DNA from: CAMAVH01 sp036500145 | Lineage (GTDB): Bacteria > Pseudomonadota > Alphaproteobacteria > SMXQ01 | Length of the DNA stretch: 64,000 nucleotides | Assembly: GCA_036500145.1 (NCBI GenBank) | Contig: DASYCO010000048.1 | Coordinates: 1 to 64,000 of the forward strand | Direction: 5' to 3' | In this document: positions 42,121 to 50,702 of the stretch, in pieces | Position numbering within the stretch: the stretch's first letter is position 1 | How the letters are laid out: each line of letters starts with the position of its first letter | Notes under the pieces: generated by a model | Database searches by the model: none | Told to the model about the DNA's origin: nothing | What the model saw: the letters and a program-made list of their open reading frames with translations, nothing else | Made by a program: the position numbers and the translations under genes

Positions 42121-43362
42121 TCAGCCGGCGATGTCCTTCATCTTGACGGCCTCGTTCGCCAGGTCGCTCTCGCTCACCGCCTTGCCGGTCTCGATCAGCT
42201 TACGCGCGAAGCGCATCTCGCGGCCGAGGTTGAAGGTGTTGGCGGCGACGACCTTGCCGCCGTGCATGTAGAACAGCATGAACTTGCCGCCGGCGACGTC
42301 GCCGCGCGTGACGATCTTGTCCCAGGCGCGCGGCACGCCGGCGATCTGCAGGTTGACGCCGTACTGGTCCGACCAGAACCATGCCACCTCGTTGTAGGGC
42401 ACCTGCTCCGCGCCGACCATGTTGCGCGCCACGGCGATGCCGCCGTTCTGGGCGTTGGCCCAGGATTCGAGGCGCACGCGGTGGCCGTGGATCGGGTTGG
42501 GGATGTTGGCGACGTCGCCGGCGGCATAGACGTCGGGGTCGCTGCTGCGGCCGAATTCGTCGACGGTGATGCCGTTGTCGACGGCGATGCCCGCGTCGCT
42601 CGCCAGATGGACGTTGGGGATGATGCCGATGCCGACGATGACGATGTCGGCGGGCAGCACGCTGCCGTCGCCCATGCGCACGCCGGTCACCTTGTCCGTG
42701 CCCTCGATGCGGTCGATGACGGCCTGCGTCGTCACGGTCGCGCCGTTCTGGCGATGCAGGTCGACGTACCAGTCGCCGACCCACTTGTCGCAGACGCGGC
42801 CGAGCAGCGTCGGCTGCATTTCGAGGATCGTCACGTCGCAGCCGCGCGCCCGCGCGCTCGCCGCCGCCTCAAGGCCGATGAAGCCGCCGCCGATCACCAC
42901 CACCTTGGCGCCGGCAACGAGCTTCGGCTTCAGCTCCAGCGTGTCGGCGATGCTGCGGATGTAATGGACGCCGTCCAGGTCGGCGCCGGGGACGGGCAGC
43001 TTGCGGACATGGCCGCCGGTGACGAGCAGCAGCTTGCCGTAGGTCAGCTCGCCGGCATGGGCGCCGCTCAGCGTCAGCTTGTGCGCCTTGGCGTCTAGCT
43101 TGTCGGCGCGCGTGTCGGTCCAGAGCTCGATGGTCTGGGCAGCGTAGAACTCCGCCGGGTTGAGGAAGGCCTTCTCGTGGGGCATGTCGCCGCCGAGCAT
43201 GTCCTTCGACAGCGGCGGACGCTCGTAGGGCGGGTGCGGCTCGTCGCCGATCAGCACGATCCGGCCGGCGAAGCCGGCCTGGCGCATGGCTTCCGCCGCG
43301 CGGCCGCCAGCCTGACCTGCGCCGACGATGACGATCTCACTCGATTCCACTGCCCCAGACAC
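42121..43362 (-). CDS. FAD-dependent NAD(P)H:ferredoxin reductase (Rieske oxygenase reductase type)
   Basis: A 413-residue flavoprotein of the putidaredoxin/BphA4-type ferredoxin reductases. FAD binding is IVIVGAGQAGGRAAEAM, NAD(P)H binding is VVVIGGGFIGLEAAASARARG, and the second FAD segment is DVYAAGDVANIPNP. The C-terminal reductase dimer-like domain includes ESWANAQNGGIAVARNMVG and WFWSDQYGVNLQIAG. It would pass electrons from NAD(P)H to the Rieske ferredoxin at 39471. The start is GTG 43362, with GTG 43350 also possible. It diverges from the TSUP permease gene across 192 bases. Confidence 0.92.
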   Translation of the reverse strand: MSGAVESSEIVIVGAGQAGGRAAEAMRQAGFAGRIVLIGDEPHPPYERPPLSKDMLGGDMPHEKAFLNPAEFYAAQTIELWTDTRADKLDAKAHKLTLSGAHAGELTYGKLLLVTGGHVRKLPVPGADLDGVHYIRSIADTLELKPKLVAGAKVVVIGGGFIGLEAAASARARGCDVTILEMQPTLLGRVCDKWVGDWYVDLHRQNGATVTTQAVIDRIEGTDKVTGVRMGDGSVLPADIVIVGIGIIPNVHLASDAGIAVDNGITVDEFGRSSDPDVYAAGDVANIPNPIHGHRVRLESWANAQNGGIAVARNMVGAEQVPYNEVAWFWSDQYGVNLQIAGVPRAWDKIVTRGDVAGGKFMLFYMHGGKVVAANTFNLGREMRFARKLIETGKAVSESDLANEAVKMKDIAG

Positions 43363-43554
43363 GTCTAGTCCCCTATGCCGCTCGTTATGAATATGACGGT
43401 CGCTGTGGTTAGCATGACGGCGCCGACCTCGTCATCTGTCTCGGCGAACATTTCGCACAGCGTGTTTCGGCGACAAAGCCCCCATCACGAAAGGGTTAAA
43501 AAGCGCGCAGGAGGCTTGACCTGTCCCGGGAGACGGGAGTAACCCCTCATCCCC

Positions 43555-44322
43555 ATGTCCTTGACCATCTCCGGCACAGAAATCGGCACCATCGCCCTGC
43601 TCGTCTGCTTTGGCGCGCTGCTGGCGGGCGGCTTGGTCAAAGGCATGATCGGCGTCGGCCTGCCCATGCTGGCCCTGCCCCTGCTGTCGACCGCGGTTTC
43701 CCTGCGCGACACCATCGCCATCCTCTATGTCTCCGTGCTGCTGACCAACATCTGGCAGGCCTTCCGCGGCGGCTACTTCGTCGACGCCTTCAAGCGCTTC
43801 TGGCCCATGATGATGGCCGTCATCGTCGGCGCCTGGTTCGGCAGCAAGACGCTGGTCGCCATCGACCCGGCCTGGCTGAACGGCATCGTCGGCGCCACCG
43901 TCGCCTTCTTCTCCTCGGTCAACCTGCTCAACCCGAAGCTGAACGTCGAGCCGCGCCACGAGACCTGGGTCAGCGTGCTGATCGGCCTGACCGGCGGCTT
44001 CTTCGGCGGCCTGACCCTCTTCATCGGCCCGGCCGTGATCATGTTCCTCGTCGCCCTCAAGGTGAAAAAGGAAGAGTTCATCGGCACGATCGGCCTGGTC
44101 TACCTGCTGGGCGTGATCCCGACCGGCATCTTCTACGTGATCGACGGCACCTTCCGGGCCGAGCACATCGTCCCGGCCCTGCTTGCCGCCATCCCGGTCG
44201 TGCTGGGCATGCTGGGCGGCCAGTACGTCCGCCATCACGTCAATGAGGAGATCTTCCGCAAGGTGCTGCTCGTCGCCTTGATCCTGATCGGCCTCAACAT
44301 GATCCGCACCGCGATTTTCTAA
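43555..44322 (+). CDS. TSUP (TauE/SafE) family permease
   Basis: A 255-residue inner-membrane protein with about eight membrane segments in two halves, as in TSUP transporters (GGLVKGMIGVGLPMLALPLL in the first half; LTGGFFGGLTLFIGPAVIMFLVALK in the second). Members export sulfite, sulfoacetate and other organic anions. Given the neighbouring degradation genes it may move an organic acid, or sulfite from a sulfonated aromatic, across the membrane; this is inference. The ATG at 43555 follows a weak ribosome site. It is followed by the MarR gene in the same direction. Confidence 0.85.
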   Translation: MSLTISGTEIGTIALLVCFGALLAGGLVKGMIGVGLPMLALPLLSTAVSLRDTIAILYVSVLLTNIWQAFRGGYFVDAFKRFWPMMMAVIVGAWFGSKTLVAIDPAWLNGIVGATVAFFSSVNLLNPKLNVEPRHETWVSVLIGLTGGFFGGLTLFIGPAVIMFLVALKVKKEEFIGTIGLVYLLGVIPTGIFYVIDGTFRAEHIVPALLAAIPVVLGMLGGQYVRHHVNEEIFRKVLLVALILIGLNMIRTAIF

Positions 44323-44416
44323 GCGGCTCGACTCGCGGCATTTCCCCAAATTGTCCACAGGGTCTTGTAAAGGACTCTGGCGCTTTTGCTGCGCCGCAAT
44401 ATTTGCAAAATCAATT

Positions 44417-44430
44417 GTTGCGTTTGCAAC
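44417..44430. promoter_or_regulatory. Inverted repeat upstream of the MarR gene
   Basis: GTTGC (44417-44421), 4-base spacer, GCAAC (44426-44430), inside an A/T-rich stretch (44400-44433) about 90 bases before the MarR start. It could be the MarR autoregulatory site. It does not resemble the GATATCTAA palindrome. Confidence 0.4.
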
Positions 44431-44518
44431 TAATCGGCGGCAGAGTCCGCGCCGCGACCGAACCGGGCCCAGACCCGCCGTCACCCTTGCATGTCCGCCC
44501 GATAGGCATCCGATCCGC

Positions 44519-45076
44519 ATGGCCGATTCCGCACGCCTCTCCGCCTCGCGCAGCGCCTCTTCGCGCGCCGCCGCCGCGCGCGCCGAGGAAGGCCGGCCGA
44601 TCGACGAATCCGAACGCAGCATCCCCTTCGTCATGCACGAGATCCTCAACCTCGTGGACAGCTCGGTGAAGAAGCACGCCCGCGCCTACGGGCTGACGAT
44701 CGAGGGCGTGCGCGTGCTGTTCCGCCTGCTGCCGCGCGACAGCGCCACCGTCAAGGATCTGGCTCGCCTCACCGGCGCGGAGATCTCGACGCTGTCGCGC
44801 CTGCTCGACCGCATGGGCGAGAAGGGGCTGATCCGCCGCCAGCGCGACGCCGACGACGCGCGCTCCGTGCAGGTGAGCCTGACGGCGAAGGGCCGCAAGC
44901 TCGCGCTGCAGAACCGGCCCGTGTTCTACAAGGATTACGAACGCATCCTGCTCGCCGGCTTCGCCGGCCGGGATGCGCAGCAGTTCCGGGATGCGCTCGT
45001 GCGCATGCTCAGGAATCTTCGCGACCACGACCTCACCCAGCTCGATCCGCCGCAGCGCGCGGCGGCGGGCCGTTGA
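44519..45076 (+). CDS. MarR family transcriptional regulator
   Basis: A 185-residue winged-helix regulator. The helix-turn-helix and wing are clear: SATVKDLARLTGAEISTLSRLLDRMGEKGLIRRQRDADDARSVQVSLTAKGR. The dimerisation helices lie at the two ends. The first 35 residues are Ser/Ala/Arg-rich and probably disordered. MarR proteins usually repress nearby catabolic genes until an aromatic ligand binds. It is the only dedicated regulator in the island and thus the best candidate for the palindrome at 39905-39925. The ATG at 44519 is chosen because upstream in-frame sequence is unlike the family. Confidence 0.9.
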   Translation: MADSARLSASRSASSRAAAARAEEGRPIDESERSIPFVMHEILNLVDSSVKKHARAYGLTIEGVRVLFRLLPRDSATVKDLARLTGAEISTLSRLLDRMGEKGLIRRQRDADDARSVQVSLTAKGRKLALQNRPVFYKDYERILLAGFAGRDAQQFRDALVRMLRNLRDHDLTQLDPPQRAAAGR

Positions 45077-45142
45077 GGCCGTCCGCGAGGACCAAGACCA
45101 CTTAGTATAAACGCTTACCCTACCCGTATCAGGGAGAGACCA

Positions 45143-46621
45143 ATGGCTGACAATCTGAAACACCAATTCGCCTACCAGGATCTGCGCGGCTGGATCGCCG
45201 AGGCGGACAAGCTGGGCGAGATGAAGTACATCAACGGCCTGAACTGGGAACGCGAGATCGGCATGGTGACGGAGATGCTCCATCACACCGATCCGGCCCC
45301 CTGCGGCCTGTTCGACGAAGTCCCGGGGATCAAGAAGGGCTTCCGCGTCCTGACGAACTTCTTCGGCGCCAAGCGCGCGAACATGACGCTCGGCTTCCCG
45401 GCCGGCCTCAACCGCATGGAGCTGAGCCAGGCCTTCCTGGAAGTCTACCGCAACCAGGACAACAAGCCGATCCCGCACAAGATCGTCGAGACCGGCCCGA
45501 TCTTCGAGAACATCCTCACGGGCAAGGACGTCGACCTCGGCATCTTCCCAACGCCGAAGTGGCATGAGGAAGACGGCGGCCGCTACCTCGGCACCGGCTC
45601 CTACAACGTGACCCAGGACCCCGACGAGGGCTGGATCAACTGCGGCACCTACCGCTGCATGATCCAGGACAAGACCAACATCGGCTTCTACATCTCGCCC
45701 GGCAAGCACGGCCGCATCCATCGCGACAAGTACGCCGAGCGCGGCGAGAAGATGCCCGCCTGCATCGTCGTCGGCGGCAGCCCGATGATGTTCCTGCTCG
45801 CGTCGCAGGAAGTTCCGTACGGCGTGTCTGAGTACGACATCCTCGGCGGCCTCTACAAGAAGCCGATCGAGTGCGTGAAGGGCAAGATCACCGGCCTGCC
45901 GTTCCCCAAGGACGCCGAAATCGTCCTCGAAGGCTGGATCGACCCGAAGGAATTCCGCGACGAAGGCCCCTTCGGCGAGTGGACCGGCTACTACGCGTCC
46001 GACATGCGTCCGGAGCCCGTGCTGCACGTCGAGGCGATCTACCACCGCAACGACCCGATCATCCTCGGCTGCCCTCCGCAGCGTCCGCCCGACGAGCTGG
46101 CCCGTTACCGCGCCGTCGCCCGTTCGGCCCTGCTGAAGCAGTCGATCCAGGCGGCCGGCGTCCCCGACGTCAGCGGCGTCTGGGCGCATGAAGTCGGCAC
46201 GGCGCGCATGTTCGTCGCCGTCTCGATCAAGCAACGCTACCCGGGCCACGCCCGTCAGGTCGGCCACATCGCCTGCCAGTGCCACGTCGGCGCCTATGCG
46301 GGCAAGTACGTCTTCGTCGTCGACGACGACATCGACGTGTCGAACCTGGAAGAGCTGATGTGGGCGGTCGTCACCCGCTCCGACCCGGCGACCTCCATCG
46401 ACATCGTGCACAACGCCTGGTCCACGCCGCTCGATCCGCGCATCACGCCGGAACAGCGCGAGCGTGGCGACTTCACGAACAGCCGCGCCATCATCGACGC
46501 GTGCCGTCCGTTCCACTGGCGCGACCAGTTCCCGAAGGTCAACATGCCCTCGAAGGAACAGGCGAAGGAAGCGCGCGAGCGCTTCGGCCACCTGCTCGAA
46601 GGCTGGGGCAAGAGCGTCTAA
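45143..46621 (+). CDS. UbiD-family prenylated-FMN decarboxylase
   Basis: A 492-residue UbiD-type decarboxylase, which removes (or adds) CO2 on aromatic or unsaturated acids using prenylated FMN. The catalytic triad corresponding to UbiD Arg173-Glu277-Glu282 is seen as Arg171 (GTYRCM), Glu274 and Glu279 (DEGPFGEW). Other family segments are KISPG-like YISPGKHGRIH and CQCHVGAYAGKYVFVVDDDIDV. No UbiX-type prenyltransferase is in the window, so the cofactor must come from elsewhere. The start follows AGGGAGAG. In the island it is a candidate for decarboxylating an aromatic acid. A clean terminator at 46650-46677 ends the unit. Confidence 0.9.
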   Translation: MADNLKHQFAYQDLRGWIAEADKLGEMKYINGLNWEREIGMVTEMLHHTDPAPCGLFDEVPGIKKGFRVLTNFFGAKRANMTLGFPAGLNRMELSQAFLEVYRNQDNKPIPHKIVETGPIFENILTGKDVDLGIFPTPKWHEEDGGRYLGTGSYNVTQDPDEGWINCGTYRCMIQDKTNIGFYISPGKHGRIHRDKYAERGEKMPACIVVGGSPMMFLLASQEVPYGVSEYDILGGLYKKPIECVKGKITGLPFPKDAEIVLEGWIDPKEFRDEGPFGEWTGYYASDMRPEPVLHVEAIYHRNDPIILGCPPQRPPDELARYRAVARSALLKQSIQAAGVPDVSGVWAHEVGTARMFVAVSIKQRYPGHARQVGHIACQCHVGAYAGKYVFVVDDDIDVSNLEELMWAVVTRSDPATSIDIVHNAWSTPLDPRITPEQRERGDFTNSRAIIDACRPFHWRDQFPKVNMPSKEQAKEARERFGHLLEGWGKSV

Positions 46622-46649
46622 GCTCTCCGCCTAGCCTGCGACGCCTACG

Positions 46650-46683
46650 GAAGCGGCCCTGGAAACGGGGCCGCTTCTTCTTT
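46650..46683 (+). terminator. Rho-independent terminator after the UbiD gene
   Basis: Stem GAAGCGGCCC / GGGCCGCTTC between 46650 and 46677, followed by TTCTTT. Confidence 0.75.
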
Positions 46684-46773
46684 GCCTGCGATTCGGTAGC
46701 CAATTCCGCAAGGAACTCAAAGGGCTGGCCGGCGTTTCTTCCTTGCCTTGGAATCGCCATTTGCCGGTGCCAT

Positions 46774-47088
46774 ATGAAGACCATGAGCAAGCATCGCACC
46801 CTGCTTCACGGCCTTGCCGGCGCCCTCGTCGCCGTCGCCGTACTGGCCGGTCCGTCTGCCGTGATGGCGCAGAGCTCCTTGGAGCAGCGCCAGCAGCAGC
46901 TCAACCGCGACCTCGACGTCAAGCGCCAGCAGCGCAGCCAGGACGCCGTCGGCCAGCAGCAGGACAACCAGGCCGAACAGCGCCTGCAGCAGCAGCAGCG
47001 CCAGATCGAGCAGCGCAACCAGATGCGCAGCGACCGCGACGCCCGCCGCGCCCGCGACCTCAACGACCCAGCCAACAAGAAGCCCTAA
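46774..47088 (+). CDS. Small secreted Gln/Arg-rich protein
   Basis: A 104-residue hypothetical protein. It has a typical Sec signal peptide (LLHGLAGALVAVAVLAGPSAVMA, cut probably after AVMA). The mature part is almost entirely Gln, Arg, Asp and Glu (SLEQRQQQLNRDLDVKRQQR ...), suggesting a charged helix or disordered periplasmic chain. No family is recognised. ATG 46774 or ATG 46783 could be the start. It stands between the UbiD terminator and nikR. Confidence 0.65.
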   Translation: MKTMSKHRTLLHGLAGALVAVAVLAGPSAVMAQSSLEQRQQQLNRDLDVKRQQRSQDAVGQQQDNQAEQRLQQQQRQIEQRNQMRSDRDARRARDLNDPANKKP

Positions 47089-47229
47089 GCATCGTCTGGG
47101 GCACCGCCTTCCGAGCGTCATCCAGCCGACGCTCCGGCCGATTTCGTCATCCGTCAATTTCGCCTATGATCGCCCGGCCCGCGCCCCGCGGGACGGCATC
47201 CCCACGCGCTCTCAGCTCTAGGACAAGGT

Positions 47230-47700
47230 ATGGAACGGGTCAGCATCTCCCTCGACGACGATCTCCTCGTGAAGTTCGACGGCTACATGCAGCGCAAGGG
47301 CTATGCCAACCGCTCGGAGGCGATCCGCGACCTGCTGCGCGAGCGGCTCGAGCGCGACCAGGAGCGCAAGGAAGCGGCGACCCATTCGGTCGGCTGCCTG
47401 TCCTACGTCTACAACCACCATCAGCGCGAGCTGGCGCGCCGGCTGACCGAGGCGCAGCACGCCCATCATTCCTACGTGCTCTCGACGCTGCATGTGCATC
47501 TCGACCACGAGAACTGCCTTGAGGTGGTGGTGCTGAACGGCGAGACCGAAAGCCTGCGCAGCTTCGCCGAGGCGACCATTGCCGAGACAGGCGTGCGCCA
47601 CGGCCGGCTCCATCTGATCGCCACCGAGATGGTCGAAAGCCAGCACAAGCACGGCCATGGCGCCAAGCATGGCCACACGCACGCCAAGCCGCTGACCTAA
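47230..47700 (+). CDS. nikR: Nickel-responsive regulator NikR
   Basis: A 156-residue ribbon-helix-helix/ACT-type repressor. The N-terminal strand and helices are ERVSISLDDDLLVKFDGYMQRKGYANRSEAIRDLLRERL. The high-affinity nickel site is in the C-terminal domain, LSTLHVHLDHENCLEV (His, His and Cys in E. coli-like spacing, plus an upstream His). A His-rich tail (KHGHGAKHGHTHAK) is added. NikR bound to Ni2+ represses nickel uptake genes. No nik transporter, urease or hydrogenase gene is in the window, so it acts on distant targets. The start follows AAGG. Confidence 0.93.
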   Translation: MERVSISLDDDLLVKFDGYMQRKGYANRSEAIRDLLRERLERDQERKEAATHSVGCLSYVYNHHQRELARRLTEAQHAHHSYVLSTLHVHLDHENCLEVVVLNGETESLRSFAEATIAETGVRHGRLHLIATEMVESQHKHGHGAKHGHTHAKPLT

Positions 47701-47725
47701 AAGAGGTTCGCCGACCTGGAAGAAA

Positions 47726-47768
47726 TTCGGGGTCCGTCGCCCGGCCTTGGCCGGCGACGAACCCCGAA
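47726..47768. terminator. Bidirectional terminator-like hairpin
   Basis: The outer stem is TTCGGGGT (47726-47733) / ACCCCGAA (47761-47768), with an imperfect GC-rich inner stem. It lies between convergent nikR and the chemotaxis receptor gene. Confidence 0.6.
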
Positions 47769-47778
47769 ACGACGGGCC

Positions 47779-49467
47779 TTACGCGGCCTTGACGCCGCGG
47801 ATGTAGCCGTCCACTTCGCCGCGCAGATCGGACGAGTGGCGAGCCAGTTCGCCAGCCGAGCTCAGCACCTGGCCAGCCGCGGCACCCGTCGAGGTCGCCG
47901 CTTCCTTGACCTGGACGATGTTGCCGGTGACTTCCTGGGTGCCCTGCGCAGCCTGCTGCACGTTGTTGGAGATTTCCTTCGTCGCGGCGCCTTGCTGCTC
48001 GACGGCCGCGGCGATCGTCGCCGTGGTGCGGCTCATTTCCTCGATGGTGTTGGCGATGGTCTGGATCGCGCCGACCGCGTCCTTGGTCGCGGTCTGGATC
48101 TGCGCGACCTGGGTGCCGATCTCTTCCGTCGCCTTGGCCGTCTGGTTGGCCAGCATCTTCACTTCCGACGCCACGACCGCGAAGCCCTTGCCGGCTTCGC
48201 CGGCGCGCGCCGCCTCGATGGTGGCGTTGAGCGCCAGCAGGTTGGTCTTGGCGGCGATGTCGGTGATCAGGCTGACCACCTCGCCGATCTTGTGCGCGCT
48301 GACCGCCAGGGCCTGCACGGTCTCGTCCGTGCGCTTCGCCTCTTCGACCGCCTGCGCCGCATAGCGGCTCGACCCTTCGACCTGGCGGCCGATTTCCTGG
48401 ATCGAGGAGGACAGCTCCTCGGTCGCGGTGGCGACCGTCTGGACGTTGGCCGAGGTCTGCTCGGCCGAGGCCGCGACGGTCATCGCCTGCTGGTTGGTCT
48501 CTTCCGCCGTGCCCGACATCGACTGGGCGGTGGCTTCGAGCTCGGTCGAGGCTGCGGACAGGGCCTGCACCAGGCTGCCGACCTTGGCTTCGAAGTTGCT
48601 CGTCAGCGCCTCAAGCTTCTCGGCGCGGCGCACCTTGGTCTCGTTTTCGGCGGCAGCGGCCTCGTCGAGGCGCTTCTTCTCGATCAGCGCGTCCTTGAAG
48701 ACCTGGACCGCGTCGGCGATCGTGCCGATTTCGGTCTTCTCGCCGCGCGACGGGATCACGGCGGCCAGGTCGCCCTGCGACAGCGCCTGCATGGGCGTGA
48801 CGACGGAGGAGATGCCCTGGCTGATGCTGCGCACGATCAGCAGCGTCAGGCCGACGGCGAGCAGCGCCGCGACGACCAGAGCGCCGACGATCAGCTTGAA
48901 CGACAGGCTGTAGATCGCGTCGCCGGCATCGCTGGCGGCGTCCGCGCCGTTGATGTTCAGGGTGATCATCTTTTCCAGGTTCGCCGCGACCTCGCGGTAG
49001 AGCGGCGTGACGCGTTCGTTGTTGAGCGCGACGGCCTTCGCGTTGTCGTTGGTGCGCGAAATCGCGATCACCTCGCCCGACGCCTTGAGGTAGTCGGCGA
49101 GACTTTTCTGGAACTGGCCGAAGAGCGCGCGCTCTTCCGGCGAGGCGATCAGCGCCTCGTACTTCTTGGAAGATTCCGCGATCCGGGTTTCGAACGTGGC
49201 CATGCGCTTTTCCGCCGCCGCCATGCCCTGGTCGTCGCCGGCGAGGATGTGGCCCAGGGCAGCGCCGTTGCGCTCGCTAAGGGAGGTCTGCAGCGCGCCA
49301 GCCCACCGCGTCGCCGGCAGCCAGTTGTCCTGGATGTCGGTGGACACCGCGTTGACCGCCTGGAGGCGGTTGACGCTGAAGATGCCGAGCACGGCCATGA
49401 CGAGGCCGAAAAGGGAGAAGGCGAGGATGAGTTTGTGGCGGATGGACAGGCGCTGCAGGGAAGACAT
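47779..49467 (-). CDS. Methyl-accepting chemotaxis protein
   Basis: A 562-residue receptor. It has an N-terminal membrane helix (LILAFSLFGLVMAVLGIFSV), a periplasmic four-helix-bundle-type sensor (about 35-190), a second membrane helix (LIVGALVVAALLAVGLTLLIV), a HAMP domain, and a long cytoplasmic signalling coiled coil. The hairpin tip that binds CheA/CheW is intact (ITDIAAKTNLLALNATIEAARAGEAGKGFAVVASEV). It carries no C-terminal CheR-binding pentapeptide. The ATG at 49467 removes an upstream stretch unlike the family. No che genes are adjacent. The ligand is unknown; nearby catabolic and binding-protein genes make an organic acid plausible. Confidence 0.93.
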   Translation of the reverse strand: MSSLQRLSIRHKLILAFSLFGLVMAVLGIFSVNRLQAVNAVSTDIQDNWLPATRWAGALQTSLSERNGAALGHILAGDDQGMAAAEKRMATFETRIAESSKKYEALIASPEERALFGQFQKSLADYLKASGEVIAISRTNDNAKAVALNNERVTPLYREVAANLEKMITLNINGADAASDAGDAIYSLSFKLIVGALVVAALLAVGLTLLIVRSISQGISSVVTPMQALSQGDLAAVIPSRGEKTEIGTIADAVQVFKDALIEKKRLDEAAAAENETKVRRAEKLEALTSNFEAKVGSLVQALSAASTELEATAQSMSGTAEETNQQAMTVAASAEQTSANVQTVATATEELSSSIQEIGRQVEGSSRYAAQAVEEAKRTDETVQALAVSAHKIGEVVSLITDIAAKTNLLALNATIEAARAGEAGKGFAVVASEVKMLANQTAKATEEIGTQVAQIQTATKDAVGAIQTIANTIEEMSRTTATIAAAVEQQGAATKEISNNVQQAAQGTQEVTGNIVQVKEAATSTGAAAGQVLSSAGELARHSSDLRGEVDGYIRGVKAA

Positions 49468-49757
49468 GGGACAAGCTCCTAGATCGCGACGGGCGGCTGG
49501 GGAATTTCGGAGCGGATATTTCAATGGAAATATTACTTAGGTCTTAAAACTTGCTCGTTTTGACAGGTCACAAAGGGATAGGTTTCAAATCTCATGCCTG
49601 CGGCGGGCTATGAGGATGTTCTCCGTCGCCGAAACCGCCCCTGCTGAAACCTTTCGGCAAGGCCCGCGAAAGATAAGGAACGCGGCCGATGTCCGGCCGC
49701 GCCCCGCCTGAACGGCTCGTGATTTGCGCCGTCCGGCCCAGCCCTTATGTTGGTCCC

Positions 49758-50630
49758 ATGTCCAGCGCCGACCGCCCCGCCCCCGCCTCGAAGGCGGACC
49801 GCAGCATCCCCGCCCTGAAGGCGGCCACCTTGCTGCTCGTGATGCTGCCGGGCCTGCTGCTCGCCCTGAACTATGCCCAGGACGCGCTCGGCGCCAAGCC
49901 GATCACCGAGATCATCCACACCACGGGCGACTGGGCCATCCGCCTGCTGTTCGTCAGCCTGGCGATCACGCCGTTCCGCCAGGTCCTGGCGGCGCACAGG
50001 CTAGTCTCGGTTCGTCGCATCGTCGGCGTCGCCGCCTTCTGCTACATCGCGATCCACCTGGTCGGCTACGCCGCCGACGAGATGTTCGACCTCGGCAAGG
50101 TCGTCTCCGAGATCGTGCTGCGCTACTACCTGACCATCGGCTTCGCCGGGCTCGTGCTGCTCGCCGTCCTCGCCGCGACCTCGACCGACGGCATGGTCCG
50201 CCGCCTCGGCGGCAAGCGCTGGAAGCGCCTGCACCGCGCCGCCTACCTCGTCGGCGCCATCGCCGTGGTGCATTTCTTCATGCAGTCCAAGCTCGACGTC
50301 GCGCAGCCGACGGTGATGGGCGGCCTCTATGTCTGGCTGATGGCCTATCGCGCCTGGGAGGAATTCGTCAGCCGCAAGAGCGTGACGACGCTGTGGGCGC
50401 TGTCGCTGCTCGCCGTCGTCGCCGGGCTCTTCACGGCCGCCGGCGAATGGAGCTACTACGCGCTCTTCACCGGCATCGATCCGAGCCTGGTGCTGCAGGC
50501 CAACCTCACCACCCAGGCGGGCCTGCGCCCGGCCTGGATCGTGCTGCTCATCACGGCCGCCCTGCCGCTCGCCGCCGCCCTCTGGCGGCCGCTGCAGCGC
50601 TGGCGCAAGGCGCGCCGCGCCGTCGCCTGA
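49758..50630 (+). CDS. MsrQ-like / ferric reductase-type heme membrane protein
   Basis: A 290-residue integral membrane protein of the ferric reductase-like transmembrane family, close to MsrQ, the heme b subunit that feeds electrons to periplasmic methionine sulfoxide reductase MsrP. Conserved histidines lie in IHTTGDWAI, YIAIHLVGYA, LHRAAYLVG and VVHFFMQ. It is longer than typical MsrQ (about 200 residues) by a C-terminal part with two more predicted helices. No msrP is in the window, so the partner is unclear. The ATG at 49758 is preferred. It ends at a strong shared terminator (50651-50682). Confidence 0.8.
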   Translation: MSSADRPAPASKADRSIPALKAATLLLVMLPGLLLALNYAQDALGAKPITEIIHTTGDWAIRLLFVSLAITPFRQVLAAHRLVSVRRIVGVAAFCYIAIHLVGYAADEMFDLGKVVSEIVLRYYLTIGFAGLVLLAVLAATSTDGMVRRLGGKRWKRLHRAAYLVGAIAVVHFFMQSKLDVAQPTVMGGLYVWLMAYRAWEEFVSRKSVTTLWALSLLAVVAGLFTAAGEWSYYALFTGIDPSLVLQANLTTQAGLRPAWIVLLITAALPLAAALWRPLQRWRKARRAVA

Positions 50631-50650
50631 GCGTCCCCGCGCCCACAACG

Positions 50651-50682
50651 AAAAAGGCCCGAACACACGTTCGGGCCTTTTT
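50651..50682. terminator. Bidirectional rho-independent terminator
   Basis: A5, then GGCCCGAAC / GTTCGGGCC (50656-50664, 50669-50677) with a 4-base loop, then T5. It serves the convergent MsrQ-like and oxygenase genes. Confidence 0.9.
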
Positions 50683-50702
50683 CATTCACGCATCCTGCGG
50701 CG

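Noticed and set aside
47230..47700. A nickel uptake or urease locus around nikR
   Set aside because: No neighbouring gene encodes a nickel transporter, urease or hydrogenase component.
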